Positions 53,382 to 61,858 of a DNA stretch of 64,000 nucleotides are shown here, piece by piece. The notes beneath the pieces are model-generated. The model was given only the letters and a program-made list of their open reading frames with translations. It had not been told where the DNA came from and ran no database searches. Each line of letters begins with the position of its first letter. The first letter of the stretch is position 1. Made by a program: the position numbers and the translations under genes. The stretch comes from Metabacillus idriensis (lineage in GTDB: Bacteria > Bacillota > Bacilli > Bacillales > Bacillaceae), in the NCBI RefSeq assembly GCF_009674765.1, contig NZ_WKKF01000002.1:496001-560000 (forward strand), given 5' to 3'.

Positions 53382-53602
53382 GAGCTATTTTCGCATAAAT
53401 TGTTGTTTTTCATGATATATCATTTCCGTTCCTTTCCGCTCCAGGAACTTGCTTTCCGCGGGGAGCATGGGAGCCTCCTCGGCTTTGCCTGTGGGGTCTC
53501 CCATTTTGCTCTATTTCCCGCAGGAGTCAAGTTTCTTCCGCTGCAATCCACTAAAGGTTTCTAACATTTAGTACTGTAGCAACAATATTTATGAAAAGAG
53601 CC
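53382..53602. repeat. Family A intergenic repeat, long form (copy 5)
   Basis: The same orientation as copy 4: TATTTTCGCATAAATTGTTG at the left and ACAATATTTATGAAAAGAGC at the right. The GC-rich insert has CCAGGAACTTGCTTTCCGCG and CCCGCAGGAGTCAAGTTTCT as arms. Its right end merges with the long hairpin at 53599. Confidence 0.85.
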
Positions 53603-53674
53603 AAAGAAAAAAATCCGAACTAAAACGAAATTCAAGTTGGAATTTCACATAATAGTTCGGATTTTTCTTTGGCT
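53599..53674. terminator. Long bidirectional hairpin between convergent genes
   Basis: Arms AGCCAAAGAAAAAAATCCGA.. (53599-53622) and ..TCGGATTTTTCTTTGGCT (53653-53674) pair over ~22 bp with a 2-base bulge. An inner GAAATTC/GAATTTC stem extends the rod. It lies 30 bases before the msrAB stop and is the likely terminator for both strands, though far longer than usual. Confidence 0.75.
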
Positions 53675-53704
53675 GAAAACCATTTGTCCCAGCCTCTTTT
53701 ATTT

Positions 53705-54826
53705 CTAAAATAGAGCTGCAAATTCTTCGTATCCTTCTGTTTTTAAATCCTCTGCAGGCACAAAGCGCATCGCAGCTGAATTCATGCAGTATCTGAGTCC
53801 GGTCGGTTCAGGTCCGTCATCGAATACGTGACCTAAGTGGGAATCTGCGTGTTTGCTTCTTACTTCGGTGCGGACTGTAAAGAAGCTGCGGTCTTCTTTT
53901 TTAACGATATTTTCTTTCACAAGCGGTTTCGTAAAACTCGGCCAGCCTGTGCCTGAATCATATTTATCAAGAGAACTGAAAAGCGGTTCTCCTGAAACAA
54001 TGTCTACATAGATGCCATCATCTTTTAAGTCCCAGTATTCATTGTCATAAGCTTTTTCGGTGCCGTCCTCCTGAGTGACCTCATACTGTATGTCGGTCAG
54101 TTCTTTTTTCAACTCTTCTTTTGAACGTTTGGGATAGGCTTTATCAGATGCCTGTTCTTTTTTCAGTTCATCGCCCCACGTTTTTTCTAAAAACTGATCC
54201 CGTCCGGAATTGTTCCGGTAATATTCATATCGGACTGGGTTCTTTTTGTAATAATCCTGATGATAGTCCTCTGCCATGTAGAATGTTAAGGCAGGCAGAA
54301 TTGGTGTGACAATCTTTTGATCGAAGCGTCCGGATTGATCCATTTTTTCTTTAGAGGCCTGTGCCGCCAGTTTCTGATCTTCATTATGAAAAAAGATTGC
54401 TGTGGAATATTGCTTGCCGCGATCGACAAATTGCCCCTCAGAATCGGTTGGGTCCACTTGCTTCCAATAAACATCCAGCAGTTCTTCATAGGACACCACA
54501 GCAGGATCATATACGACCTGAACAGACTCAACATGCCCTGTTTTTCCTGAAGAAACGTCATTGTACGAAGGGTTTTCCTCGGTGCCGCCCGTATATCCTG
54601 AGATAACCTCCAAAACACCGTCAAGCTTTTCAAAAGGGGGCTCCATGCACCAAAAACAGCCGCCTGCAAATGTCGCTGCTTCAAGATTTTCATCTTCATA
54701 ATTGGCTTGAACAGCAGTGCTGCCTGATGATCTTGTAAATAAAGCTTCTCCGCCTTTGACCATGACAAAGACAAGACTAGGAATCAGCACGATTGACATG
54801 ATTATTTTCACATTCCGTTTTTTCAT
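53705..54826 (-). CDS. msrAB: Membrane-anchored MsrA-MsrB fusion, methionine sulfoxide reductase
   Basis: The 373-residue protein has an N-terminal transmembrane helix (about 8-24), then MsrA with [18 protein letters not shown] (catalytic Cys57), then MsrB with [12 protein letters not shown] and [25 protein letters not shown], where RYC holds the catalytic Cys. The zinc CxxC pairs of some MsrB proteins are absent. The two domains repair S- and R-methionine sulfoxide in exported proteins, with the helix placing them outside the membrane. The ATG at 54826 follows AGGATGGG; the longer frame to 54895 lacks a suitable site. It is a single gene. Confidence 0.92.
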   Translation of the reverse strand: MKKRNVKIIMSIVLIPSLVFVMVKGGEALFTRSSGSTAVQANYEDENLEAATFAGGCFWCMEPPFEKLDGVLEVISGYTGGTEENPSYNDVSSGKTGHVESVQVVYDPAVVSYEELLDVYWKQVDPTDSEGQFVDRGKQYSTAIFFHNEDQKLAAQASKEKMDQSGRFDQKIVTPILPALTFYMAEDYHQDYYKKNPVRYEYYRNNSGRDQFLEKTWGDELKKEQASDKAYPKRSKEELKKELTDIQYEVTQEDGTEKAYDNEYWDLKDDGIYVDIVSGEPLFSSLDKYDSGTGWPSFTKPLVKENIVKKEDRSFFTVRTEVRSKHADSHLGHVFDDGPEPTGLRYCMNSAAMRFVPAEDLKTEGYEEFAALF

Positions 54827-54970
54827 ATCATCCCATCCTTTACCTTTATGCAAAGGTAACGATATCTTCTTGCTGAAAAGATCACTTCTCATCAATAAAT
54901 TTTATTAATAAAATCGTATATGATTTTTGGGAAGATGAATAGTTTTAATGTTCCTGCTGTTACAAGATGA

Positions 54971-55001
54971 AAACAGCGCATAAACGATTGCGTTTATGCG
55001 C
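54971..55001 (-). terminator. Terminator of the HAD-membrane protein operon
   Basis: A perfect 11-bp stem (GCGCATAAACG / CGTTTATGCGC, loop ATTG) followed on the minus strand by TGTTTTC. Confidence 0.75.
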
Positions 55002-55078
55002 CGATTCCTAAATATTGCGTAAATATCGTATGCTTGTATATGTTTCATTCGCTGCATTTATCATTTTAGTATCTATCC

Positions 55079-55363
55079 TCAAGCATGGTTTTTAACTCTG
55101 CGGGAATAAAAGCTGATAACGAAAGCAATCATGGCAAGAGCAGCACTTGCCGTAACGAGCATGCCGTCAGGACTGTGATGGCTGCCTGTCAGTATCCACA
55201 ATTTATAGGGAATCACCGAAATGGCAATCAGAATTAGAAATCCTAAATATAGTTTAAGAATGTTTTCGTTCTTGTCTTTACTTGAACCCTTCAATTTTGC
55301 AAGCGAGTCTAAAACAAAAATTAAGAGCAGCAATGCTGCAGTCAGTACGAAGAAATCTCCCAT
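55079..55363 (-). CDS. Small membrane protein, unknown
   Basis: The 94-residue protein has three hydrophobic segments (about 4-20, 38-55 and 68-84) and ends RRVKNHA. No family is recognised. TGAGGTGAT precedes the ATG at good spacing. It begins 20 bases after the HAD phosphatase stop codon on the same strand, and a terminator follows, so the pair probably forms an operon. Confidence 0.62.
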   Translation of the reverse strand: MGDFFVLTAALLLLIFVLDSLAKLKGSSKDKNENILKLYLGFLILIAISVIPYKLWILTGSHHSPDGMLVTASAALAMIAFVISFYSRRVKNHA

Positions 55364-55382
55364 TCTATCACCTCATTAATAG

Positions 55383-56069
55383 TTAAACAAACGTTTGATT
55401 AAGCTGTGTATTTCCTTGCTGCATCAAGGTTTTCTTCAGTGCTCTCACTGATGGCGCAAGAATATCCGGTGATGCTGAGCTCAGTTCTTTCTTTGAACCA
55501 TACCCATATAAAACCCCAATTGAAGCAATGTTATTTTCCTTCGCTCCAATAATATCGTGCTCACGGTCACCTATCATAATGATTTCTAATTTGGATATAT
55601 CAGGATAATGCTTTACAACCTCTGCGATGATGTCTGTCTTGGAAGTAAGTGTGCCATCTAGATTGCTTCCGGCTATTTGCTCAAAATAGGCATCCATTTT
55701 AAAATGCTTAAGAATTTTTTCTGCAAAGATAGTTGGTTTTGAAGTAGCAACAGCAAGCTTTATATTTTCACCATGCAAGTCTTCAAGGAGACTGATGATT
55801 CCGGGATAAATTTCATTTTCATACATCCCTTTTTCAGAAAAATACTCCCGGTAAAAGCGGATGGCCTGCTCTGTGTCAGCTTGATCAAAATCTAAATGCT
55901 TTTGAAACGACACTTGAAGCGGCGGTCCAATAAAGTCTTTTAATACAGCGGCTGATGGCATTTTTACATTCATTGCATTTAATGCGTACTTAATAGAATG
56001 AATAATTCCTGTCCCGGGATCTGTGAGAGTTCCGTCCAAATCGAACATAGCGAGCTTAAAAGAATTCAT
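55383..56069 (-). CDS. HAD-superfamily phosphatase, Gph-like
   Basis: The 228-residue protein shows all HAD motifs: DLDGT (Asp9 and Asp11 of MFDLDGTLTDPG), VATSKPT (motif II), and Lys with IGDREHDIIGAKENN (motifs III and IV). A helical cap lies after residue 15, as in phosphoglycolate phosphatase. Substrates of this group are small phosphorylated metabolites; the exact one is open. GGAGGAAAT precedes the ATG. Confidence 0.88.
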   Translation of the reverse strand: MNSFKLAMFDLDGTLTDPGTGIIHSIKYALNAMNVKMPSAAVLKDFIGPPLQVSFQKHLDFDQADTEQAIRFYREYFSEKGMYENEIYPGIISLLEDLHGENIKLAVATSKPTIFAEKILKHFKMDAYFEQIAGSNLDGTLTSKTDIIAEVVKHYPDISKLEIIMIGDREHDIIGAKENNIASIGVLYGYGSKKELSSASPDILAPSVRALKKTLMQQGNTQLNQTFV

Positions 56070-56196
56070 TTTATTTCCTCCGCCGTTTTTCTATATTTTA
56101 TCAAAAAAGCGGCGGAAGAATAGGTGTGTTAAAAAGGTTTATATGAACTTTTCTTGAATAAAAAGGGTAAGGATAAAAAATATGGAGGTGCAGAAA

Positions 56197-57582
56197 ATGG
56201 AATTTCGAATTGAAAAAGATACGATGGGTGAGATTAAAGTTCCTGCAGATAAGTTTTGGGGGGCTCAGACGCAGAGAAGCAAAGAAAACTTTAAAATCGG
56301 GTCGGAAAAAATGCCTAAGGAGCTGATTGACGCATTTGCCATTTTAAAAAGAAGTGCTGCTAAAGTGAATGGCAGATTAGGAAAACTAAGCGCAGAAAAA
56401 GAAAATGCGATTGTGAAAGTATGCGATGACATTCTCAGCCGAAAACTCGATGATCATTTTCCTTTAGTTGTATGGCAGACAGGAAGCGGAACGCAGAGCA
56501 ATATGAATGTAAACGAAGTGATTGCAAACAGAGGAAACACACTGTTAAGAGAATCGGATCAGCTCATTCATCCGAATGATGATGTCAACATGGGGCAAAG
56601 CTCGAACGATACATTTCCTACTGCGATGCATATATCAGGAGTGCTCTCTATTTTTGATTTATTAATTCCTGCCATTGATAAGCTTTATTTAACGCTTGTG
56701 AACAAATCAAAAGAAAACGAAGATGTTGTCAAAATCGGCAGAACACATCTTCAGGATGCTACCCCTCTCACATTGGGTCAGGAAATAAGCGGCTGGGTGC
56801 ATATGCTGCAAAAGTCGAAAGATATGATTCTCTTATCCGTTGAAAAGATGCGCGATCTTGCCATCGGAGGTACAGCGGTTGGAACAGGCATCAATGCCCA
56901 CCCTGATTTTGGGAGACTTTCAGCTGAAGAAATCAGCCTTTATACAGCCACTAAATTCCGCACGTCTGAAAATAAGTTTCACGCCCTGACAAGTCATGAT
57001 GAAATCGTCTTTGTTCATGGGGCTTTAAAAGGTCTTGCAGCAGATTTAATGAAGATTGCCAATGATGTAAGATGGCTCGCAAGCGGTCCAAGATGCGGAA
57101 TCGGAGAAATCACCATTCCTGAGAATGAACCGGGAAGCTCCATTATGCCTGGAAAAGTGAACCCAACCCAAAGTGAAGCCATTACGATGGTGGCAGCACA
57201 AGTAATGGGGAACGATGCAACCATTGGATTTGCAGCTAGTCAGGGCAACTTTGAACTGAATGTGTTCAAGCCCGTTATTATGTATAATTTCCTGCAATCA
57301 GTGAGACTGCTTGCCGATTCAATTCATTCTTTCAATGATCATTGTGCGATTGGCATCAAGCCGAATCTGGATGTTATTGATAAATATTTAAATGAATCTT
57401 TAATGCTCGTAACAGCTTTGAACCCTCATATTGGTTATGCAAATGCTGCGAAAATAGCGAAAGAAGCACATAAAGATGGAAGCACGCTGAAAGAAGCTGC
57501 GTTAAAGCTTCAGCTGCTGACGGAAGAGGAATTTGATGAGTATGTAAATCCGCTTGATATGATTGGACCGCGGGGGGAATAG
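56197..57582 (+). CDS. fumC: Class II fumarate hydratase
   Basis: The 461-residue enzyme converts fumarate and malate into each other in the citric acid cycle and needs no iron. The family signature [15 protein letters not shown] is complete, as are [14 protein letters not shown] and [23 protein letters not shown] begins at 56184, so the ATG at 56197 is preferred over the ATG at 56182 that overlaps this site. It is monocistronic and divergent from the HAD gene. Confidence 0.96.
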   Translation: MEFRIEKDTMGEIKVPADKFWGAQTQRSKENFKIGSEKMPKELIDAFAILKRSAAKVNGRLGKLSAEKENAIVKVCDDILSRKLDDHFPLVVWQTGSGTQSNMNVNEVIANRGNTLLRESDQLIHPNDDVNMGQSSNDTFPTAMHISGVLSIFDLLIPAIDKLYLTLVNKSKENEDVVKIGRTHLQDATPLTLGQEISGWVHMLQKSKDMILLSVEKMRDLAIGGTAVGTGINAHPDFGRLSAEEISLYTATKFRTSENKFHALTSHDEIVFVHGALKGLAADLMKIANDVRWLASGPRCGIGEITIPENEPGSSIMPGKVNPTQSEAITMVAAQVMGNDATIGFAASQGNFELNVFKPVIMYNFLQSVRLLADSIHSFNDHCAIGIKPNLDVIDKYLNESLMLVTALNPHIGYANAAKIAKEAHKDGSTLKEAALKLQLLTEEEFDEYVNPLDMIGPRGE

Positions 57583-57749
57583 GCCTTCATCGGGAGCATT
57601 CTCTTTTTTTAGTGTTATTGCAGTTTTTCAAGAATTCTATGAAAAAACAGGTAAATAAAAGAGTAACGGGCTGGTGTTGAAGTACAAAAATAACACACAA
57701 TCATTAACACAGAAATGGAAATGCAATTAGGATAAGGGGCTGTCCAGAA
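57583..57749. other. Intergenic stretch after fumC
   Basis: A weak GAGCATTCTC hairpin with TTTTTTT follows fumC and may end its transcript. Nothing else is recognisable up to copy 6 of repeat family A. The bases from 57970 to 58131 are likewise blank. Confidence 0.5.
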
Positions 57750-57969
57750 AGTCTGTTTTCGCATAGATTGTTGTTTTCCATGATAAATGTTGTCCGTTCC
57801 TTTCCGCTCCAGGAACTTGCTTTCCGCGGGGAGCATGGGAGCCTCCTCGGCGTTGCCTGGGGGGTCTCCCATTTTGCTCTATTTCCCGCAGGAGTCAAGT
57901 TCCTTCCGCTGCAATCCACTAATAGTTTGTAACATGGAGTCTAAAAATAACAAAGTTATGAAAAGACCC
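57750..57969. repeat. Family A intergenic repeat, long form (copy 6)
   Basis: Very close to copy 5: GTTTTCGCATAGATTGTTGT at the left, the same GC-rich insert (CGGGGAGCATGGGAGCCTCC then TTTCCCGCAGGAGTCAAGTT), and a slightly decayed right end AATAACAAAGTTATGAAAAG. Open frames across it on both strands are not genes. Confidence 0.85.
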
Positions 57970-58131
57970 TATAGAAAAAATCAGAAAGGAAATAACATTA
58001 GTTCTTCCTGCCTGCTTCGTTTTAGAGACTTATTGGACAATCCCTTTTATAAGCTGCAATCATTTTTAATATTGATAATTAGGAACTCAAACTAACTTAT
58101 ATTGGTCCTTCATTCTAAAGACGAAACTACT

Positions 58132-58539
58132 TTAATTCCATATAGTTGATTTTTCTTTTAAAAGGGGACTTTCGAACAATTGTTTAGTAATTTCCAAAAG
58201 TTCCTTCGGAAAATCAGCTGAGTCAAAGCTGTTAATAAATTGTATTCCCTTTATTTTATCTAATTCATTCATTGAAGGAATACCACTAACGCAATTAGCA
58301 AAATAAAAGTGTCCACGCCATTGTATATCCTCAAAGCGATAATTACCTTGAAATATTTCTGTAAGATTATGAATGTGTAAGCCTATTTCTTCTATAACTT
58401 CTCGTTTAGCACATTCAAAAGGTGTTTCTCCTATTTCCTTTTTGCCGCCTGGAAAATTCCAAATGTTCGCCCTGTCTTGAACAACCAGAATATTATCGTT
58501 ATTATCTTTTATCAGTACACGAGAAAAAACTTTTTGCAC
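58132..58539 (-). CDS. NUDIX hydrolase
   Basis: The 135-residue protein has a full NUDIX box, GGKKEIGETPFECAKREVIEEIG (GX5EX7REUXEEXGU), at about 31-53. It should cleave a nucleoside diphosphate linked to another group; the true substrate is unknown. The start is GTG with GGGGGAA upstream. It is a single gene, with A+T richer than its neighbours, and no partner. Confidence 0.85.
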   Translation of the reverse strand: MQKVFSRVLIKDNNDNILVVQDRANIWNFPGGKKEIGETPFECAKREVIEEIGLHIHNLTEIFQGNYRFEDIQWRGHFYFANCVSGIPSMNELDKIKGIQFINSFDSADFPKELLEITKQLFESPLLKEKSTIWN

Positions 58540-58648
58540 TATACCATTCCCCCTTTTCCTCTCCTAAACTTTCTTTTTAAACTTTAACACGAAATTTCAG
58601 ACAGAGGATTTGGGTGGGTAGAATTGCACCCCAAATCTTTCATCGCTG

Positions 58649-58680
58649 AGAAGGTCAATTCTTATGCGAATTGACCTTCT
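58649..58680. terminator. Perfect inverted repeat, role uncertain
   Basis: AGAAGGTCAATTC / GAATTGACCTTCT, a 13-bp perfect stem with loop TTATGC. It has no T run on either strand, so it may not be a terminator. Confidence 0.4.
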
Positions 58681-58723
58681 AATTGTCTTGTTATATTTAA
58701 TTTTGCACTCGGAAACCGAACCC

Positions 58724-58753
58724 GTAAATAAAAGAGCACGCTCTTTTATTTAC
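58724..58753 (-). terminator. Terminator of the CxxC membrane-protein gene
   Basis: A perfect 14-bp stem (GTAAATAAAAGAGC / GCTCTTTTATTTAC) with a 2-base loop that includes the stop codon. There is no long T run after it. Confidence 0.55.
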
Positions 58754-59058
58754 CATAATGGTTTATCTTCTTCTATGTATTCATAGTAGTAAGGCGATAG
58801 CAGGACAGATAGAATTCCTGCGAGAATAATGGCTGTTATTCTTACTGCTGCATCAGCACCAATCATGGAACTTATAAAACTCGCTGCAACGATTGGAATG
58901 GCGATTAAGAGAGTTCCCTTTGTTCTTGATTTAGGGGTTGGATACAAATTTTTACCGCATTTTGGACATTTCAGAATTCTGGTGAATTTCAGCGAGGTAA
59001 GAAGTGTTTCTTTCCATGTGAATTGATAATGGCATGACGTGCATGTTGGCAGTTTCAA
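58750..59058 (-). CDS. CxxC...CxxC zinc-ribbon membrane protein (TIGR04104-like)
   Basis: The 102-residue protein begins with two Cys pairs, CTSC at residue 6 and CPKC about 25 residues on, as in a zinc ribbon. Two transmembrane segments follow (about 48-65 and 70-88). It resembles the small CXXC-20-CXXC proteins of bacilli, whose function is unknown. The start is TTG, with AGGAGG at spacing 8. Confidence 0.72.
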   Translation of the reverse strand: MKLPTCTSCHYQFTWKETLLTSLKFTRILKCPKCGKNLYPTPKSRTKGTLLIAIPIVAASFISSMIGADAAVRITAIILAGILSVLLSPYYYEYIEEDKPLW

Positions 59059-59142
59059 AGGCGGGACCTCCTGGGTGAGTTAGTGTTAATTAACTATATT
59101 GTAGCATTGATGGAAATTAGAGAAAATATGAGCGGGTAAAAA

Positions 59143-59168
59143 GGTACTCCCAAAAACAGGAGTACCCC
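59143..59168 (-). terminator. Terminator of the SDR gene
   Basis: The 8-bp stem GGTACTCC / GGAGTACC is followed on the minus strand by TTTTTAC. It lies 10 bases past the stop codon. Confidence 0.78.
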
Positions 59169-59177
59169 AGATAACCA

Positions 59178-59999
59178 TTATTCCGTTTCTTTTTTCCATT
59201 TTTCTTCGATCAGCATTTTTCCCGGCCACGTGTAGGCCATAATTCCGCCGTCTGCTGTAATATCTTCTCCCGTCACATAAGAGCTGTCGTCAGATGCAAG
59301 GAAGAGAGCTACAGTCGCCATTTCTTTTGGACTTCCTAATCTGCCGAGCGGTGTTATCCACTTATTTGCGTCCCTGAATTTCTGTCCCATTTCTTCTTCT
59401 TTGCTGCCGGCAAGTGTATCAATCAAGGGTGTTTCGATTGTGCCTGGGGATAGAGAATTCACCCGAATTCCATTCCTGGCATAGTCAATGGCCATCGCTC
59501 TAGTGAAGTTTGTGATGCCGCCTTTTGCAGCGTTGTAGCCTGAACGGTCAAGATCTGCTGCACGCCCTGACATTGAGGACGTATTAATGATAGAGCCGCC
59601 ATTTTCAAGCATAAGCGGAATCAAATATTTGCTGCATAGAAAGGTTCCGCGCAAATCTACAGCCATGATCCGGTCAAACAGTTCAACAGGATATTCATGG
59701 ACTTTTCCGCCCTGCTGATCGACTCCCGCATTGTTGAAGAGGATATCAATCTTTCCGTATGCCTGCTTTATTTTTTCTGCAAAAGAGACAACACTCTCTT
59801 CTTCAGCAACATCCAGATAATAAGCTTCCGCCTGTCCTCCGATTGAGCGGATGGCTTCGACCGTCTCATGCAGCTGATCTTCCTTAATATCTGCACAAAT
59901 CACGGTTGCTCCCTCATTAGCGAAAACCTCTGCAGTCGCAGCGCCAATTCCTGTTGCTGCTCCTGTTATAACCGCCAGTTTATCCTTTAATCTTCCCAT
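59178..59999 (-). CDS. Short-chain dehydrogenase/reductase
   Basis: The 273-residue oxidoreductase has the classical SDR set: nucleotide motif TGAATGIGAA (about 12-21), NNAG, catalytic Ser in INTSSMSG, Tyr-Lys in SGYNAAKGG, and the TGEDITADGG end motif. Cofactor choice is suggested as NAD(H) by CADIKED (Asp after the second strand). It is divergent from the acyl-CoA ligase and carboxyltransferase genes, so it may act on a hydroxyacyl or ketoacyl intermediate of the same route. This link is inference. Confidence 0.88.
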   Translation of the reverse strand: MGRLKDKLAVITGAATGIGAATAEVFANEGATVICADIKEDQLHETVEAIRSIGGQAEAYYLDVAEEESVVSFAEKIKQAYGKIDILFNNAGVDQQGGKVHEYPVELFDRIMAVDLRGTFLCSKYLIPLMLENGGSIINTSSMSGRAADLDRSGYNAAKGGITNFTRAMAIDYARNGIRVNSLSPGTIETPLIDTLAGSKEEEMGQKFRDANKWITPLGRLGSPKEMATVALFLASDDSSYVTGEDITADGGIMAYTWPGKMLIEEKWKKETE

Positions 60000-60114
60000 A
60001 AGGAAAACCTCCTTTACTATCTGATGTTCATTTTCCCCGTATGTGAAGCAGTAAACATAAGGTTTGTTTTTAGAAAATTAAAACAATTTTGTTTATTGGA
60101 AGGACGGTTCATTG

Positions 60115-60120
60115 TATAAT
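60115..60120 (+). promoter_or_regulatory. -10 element of the acyl-CoA ligase operon
   Basis: A consensus TATAAT. At 17 bases upstream the -35 would be TTTATT, a weak match. Confidence 0.5.
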
Positions 60121-60133
60121 AATCTCACAACAT

Positions 60134-60147
60134 ACTAACCGGTCAGT
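60134..60147. promoter_or_regulatory. TetR-type operator upstream of the acyl-CoA ligase gene
   Basis: ACTAACCGGTCAGT is a palindrome in 12 of 14 positions around CCGG, a form known for TetR-family regulators of lipid and acyl-CoA genes. It lies 13 bases past the -10, where it would block the polymerase. No TetR gene is present in the window. Confidence 0.6.
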
Positions 60148-60181
60148 TTAATGCCTTTCACAATCTTTAAGGAAACGGGGA

Positions 60182-61858
60182 ATGGAAATGACAATTCCGT
60201 CTTATTGGCCATCTTATCTGCCTGAAACTCTACAATATCGGCATGGTGAGAGACCGCTTCACGAGTATATTGATCAGCATTGCGCTGAAAAACCTGATGC
60301 AATTGCCTTTTCGTATTATGGAAGAGAAATTACATGGAAAGAGCTGCATAAAAAAATCGGCCAGCTTGCAGGATATCTAAACCGAAATGAAATAAAGAAA
60401 GGAGATGCAATCGGGTTATATATGCAGAATTGCCCGCAATACATTATTGCTCACTATGCCATTCAAAAAATTGGAGGTATCGTTGTCCCTCTTAATCCAA
60501 TGTACAAAGAATCAGAACTTTCTTACTTTTTTAAAGAAGCAGGGATGAAAGGAATCATAGCAGGATGCGAGCTGTATTCAAGAGTTGTCACAGCCAGTCG
60601 TGATTTGGAATCTCCAATCCTTGCAATTACCGTTCATTATAGGGATTTTTCCCCTGAACCCCCTGCTCTAAAGCAGCCTGAAGACTTATCTGGTGCAAGA
60701 CAAACCTTTGAATCTGCACATGATATGAAGGATATTTTTATAGAAGAATCTCCATTTAATAAAAATGCGGAGATTGATATTTGGAATGATATTGGCTTAA
60801 TGATTTTTACTTCTGGCACAACCGGAAGACCAAAAGGAGCGCTTCTGACATATGGAAGCTCTCTATATAAAACAGCTGCAACTGCAGAAACCAATGAAAT
60901 GAGGGAGGATGACCGCTCACTTGCAATTGCTCCGTTATGCCATATTGCCGGAATGGTCATGGGTGTAAATATCCCTGTTTATGCAGGGAACACTTGTTAT
61001 CTATTAACAAGGTTTGATCCGGAGACAGTCATAGATGCTATAGAAACATACAAAATAACAAATTGGTATAGTGTTGCACCGATGAATGCAGCCATTCTGC
61101 AAACACCGGGTGTGGAAAAAAGAGATCTTACATCACTCAGGCATAATCCATCCACAAGCTTTGGCATGCCAGTTACAAAAGAACTGGCTGAAAGATGGCA
61201 TGAACTTACGAAAGGATGCATTATGCATGAGGCATCGTATGGTCTGAGCGAAACTCATACATGTGATACGTTCATGCCTAAAGATAAGATAAAGTTTGGA
61301 AGCTGCGGGATCCCTGTCTATCAGAATCAAATCGAAATAGTAGAAACTGAGACAGGTTTTCCTGCTGCTCCAGGTGAAAAAGGAGAAATTGCTGTCAGGA
61401 ATCCGGGGATATTTAAAGGCTATCTAAACAGGGCTGATGCAACCGCTGAAGCGTTGAGGGATGGATGGGTCTTTACAGGGGATATCGGATTGCTTGACGA
61501 GGATGGGTATCTCTATTTCTTTGGCCGCATGAAGGAACTGATTAAGTGCTCCGGGTACAGTGTTTTCCCTGAAGATGTTGAAGCATTATTGAATGAGCAT
61601 CCAGCAGTGATGCAAAGTGCAGTCATAGGCATACCTGATTCTGTCAGGGGCGAAAGCGTTAAAGCGTTTATTGTGCTGAAACCAAATGAGAGAGGAAAAG
61701 TGACGGAACAAGACATCCTTAACTGGTCCAAGGAGCATATGGCGGCCTACAAATACCCAAGAGAAATTGAATTCAGGGAGGAACTGCCATCTACAAGCTC
61801 AGGAAAAGTGTTGAGGAGGCTATTAAAAACACCTGAAAGTGCGGAGGTGAGAAAATGA
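60182..61858 (+). CDS. Acyl-CoA synthetase (AMP-forming), fatty-acid ligase type
   Basis: The 558-residue ligase adenylates a carboxylic acid and moves it to CoA. Visible motifs are the P-loop FTSGTTGRPKGALLTYGS (about 211-228), YGLSETH (A5), GWVFTGDIGLLDEDGYLYFFGRMKE (A7-A8) and SSGKVLRRLL with the catalytic Lys. An ATG at 60182 and another at 60188 share one weak ribosome binding site. The last codon overlaps the carboxyltransferase start as ATGA. Medium or long fatty acids are typical substrates, but this is not provable here. Confidence 0.9.
   Translation: MEMTIPSYWPSYLPETLQYRHGERPLHEYIDQHCAEKPDAIAFSYYGREITWKELHKKIGQLAGYLNRNEIKKGDAIGLYMQNCPQYIIAHYAIQKIGGIVVPLNPMYKESELSYFFKEAGMKGIIAGCELYSRVVTASRDLESPILAITVHYRDFSPEPPALKQPEDLSGARQTFESAHDMKDIFIEESPFNKNAEIDIWNDIGLMIFTSGTTGRPKGALLTYGSSLYKTAATAETNEMREDDRSLAIAPLCHIAGMVMGVNIPVYAGNTCYLLTRFDPETVIDAIETYKITNWYSVAPMNAAILQTPGVEKRDLTSLRHNPSTSFGMPVTKELAERWHELTKGCIMHEASYGLSETHTCDTFMPKDKIKFGSCGIPVYQNQIEIVETETGFPAAPGEKGEIAVRNPGIFKGYLNRADATAEALRDGWVFTGDIGLLDEDGYLYFFGRMKELIKCSGYSVFPEDVEALLNEHPAVMQSAVIGIPDSVRGESVKAFIVLKPNERGKVTEQDILNWSKEHMAAYKYPREIEFREELPSTSSGKVLRRLLKTPESAEVRK

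Noticed and set aside
57704-57919. Open frames of 60-100 residues across family A and B repeats (also near 5554-5847, 36904-37122 and 57787-58095)
   Set aside because: They arise from GC-rich repeat sequence, differ between copies and lack start signals.
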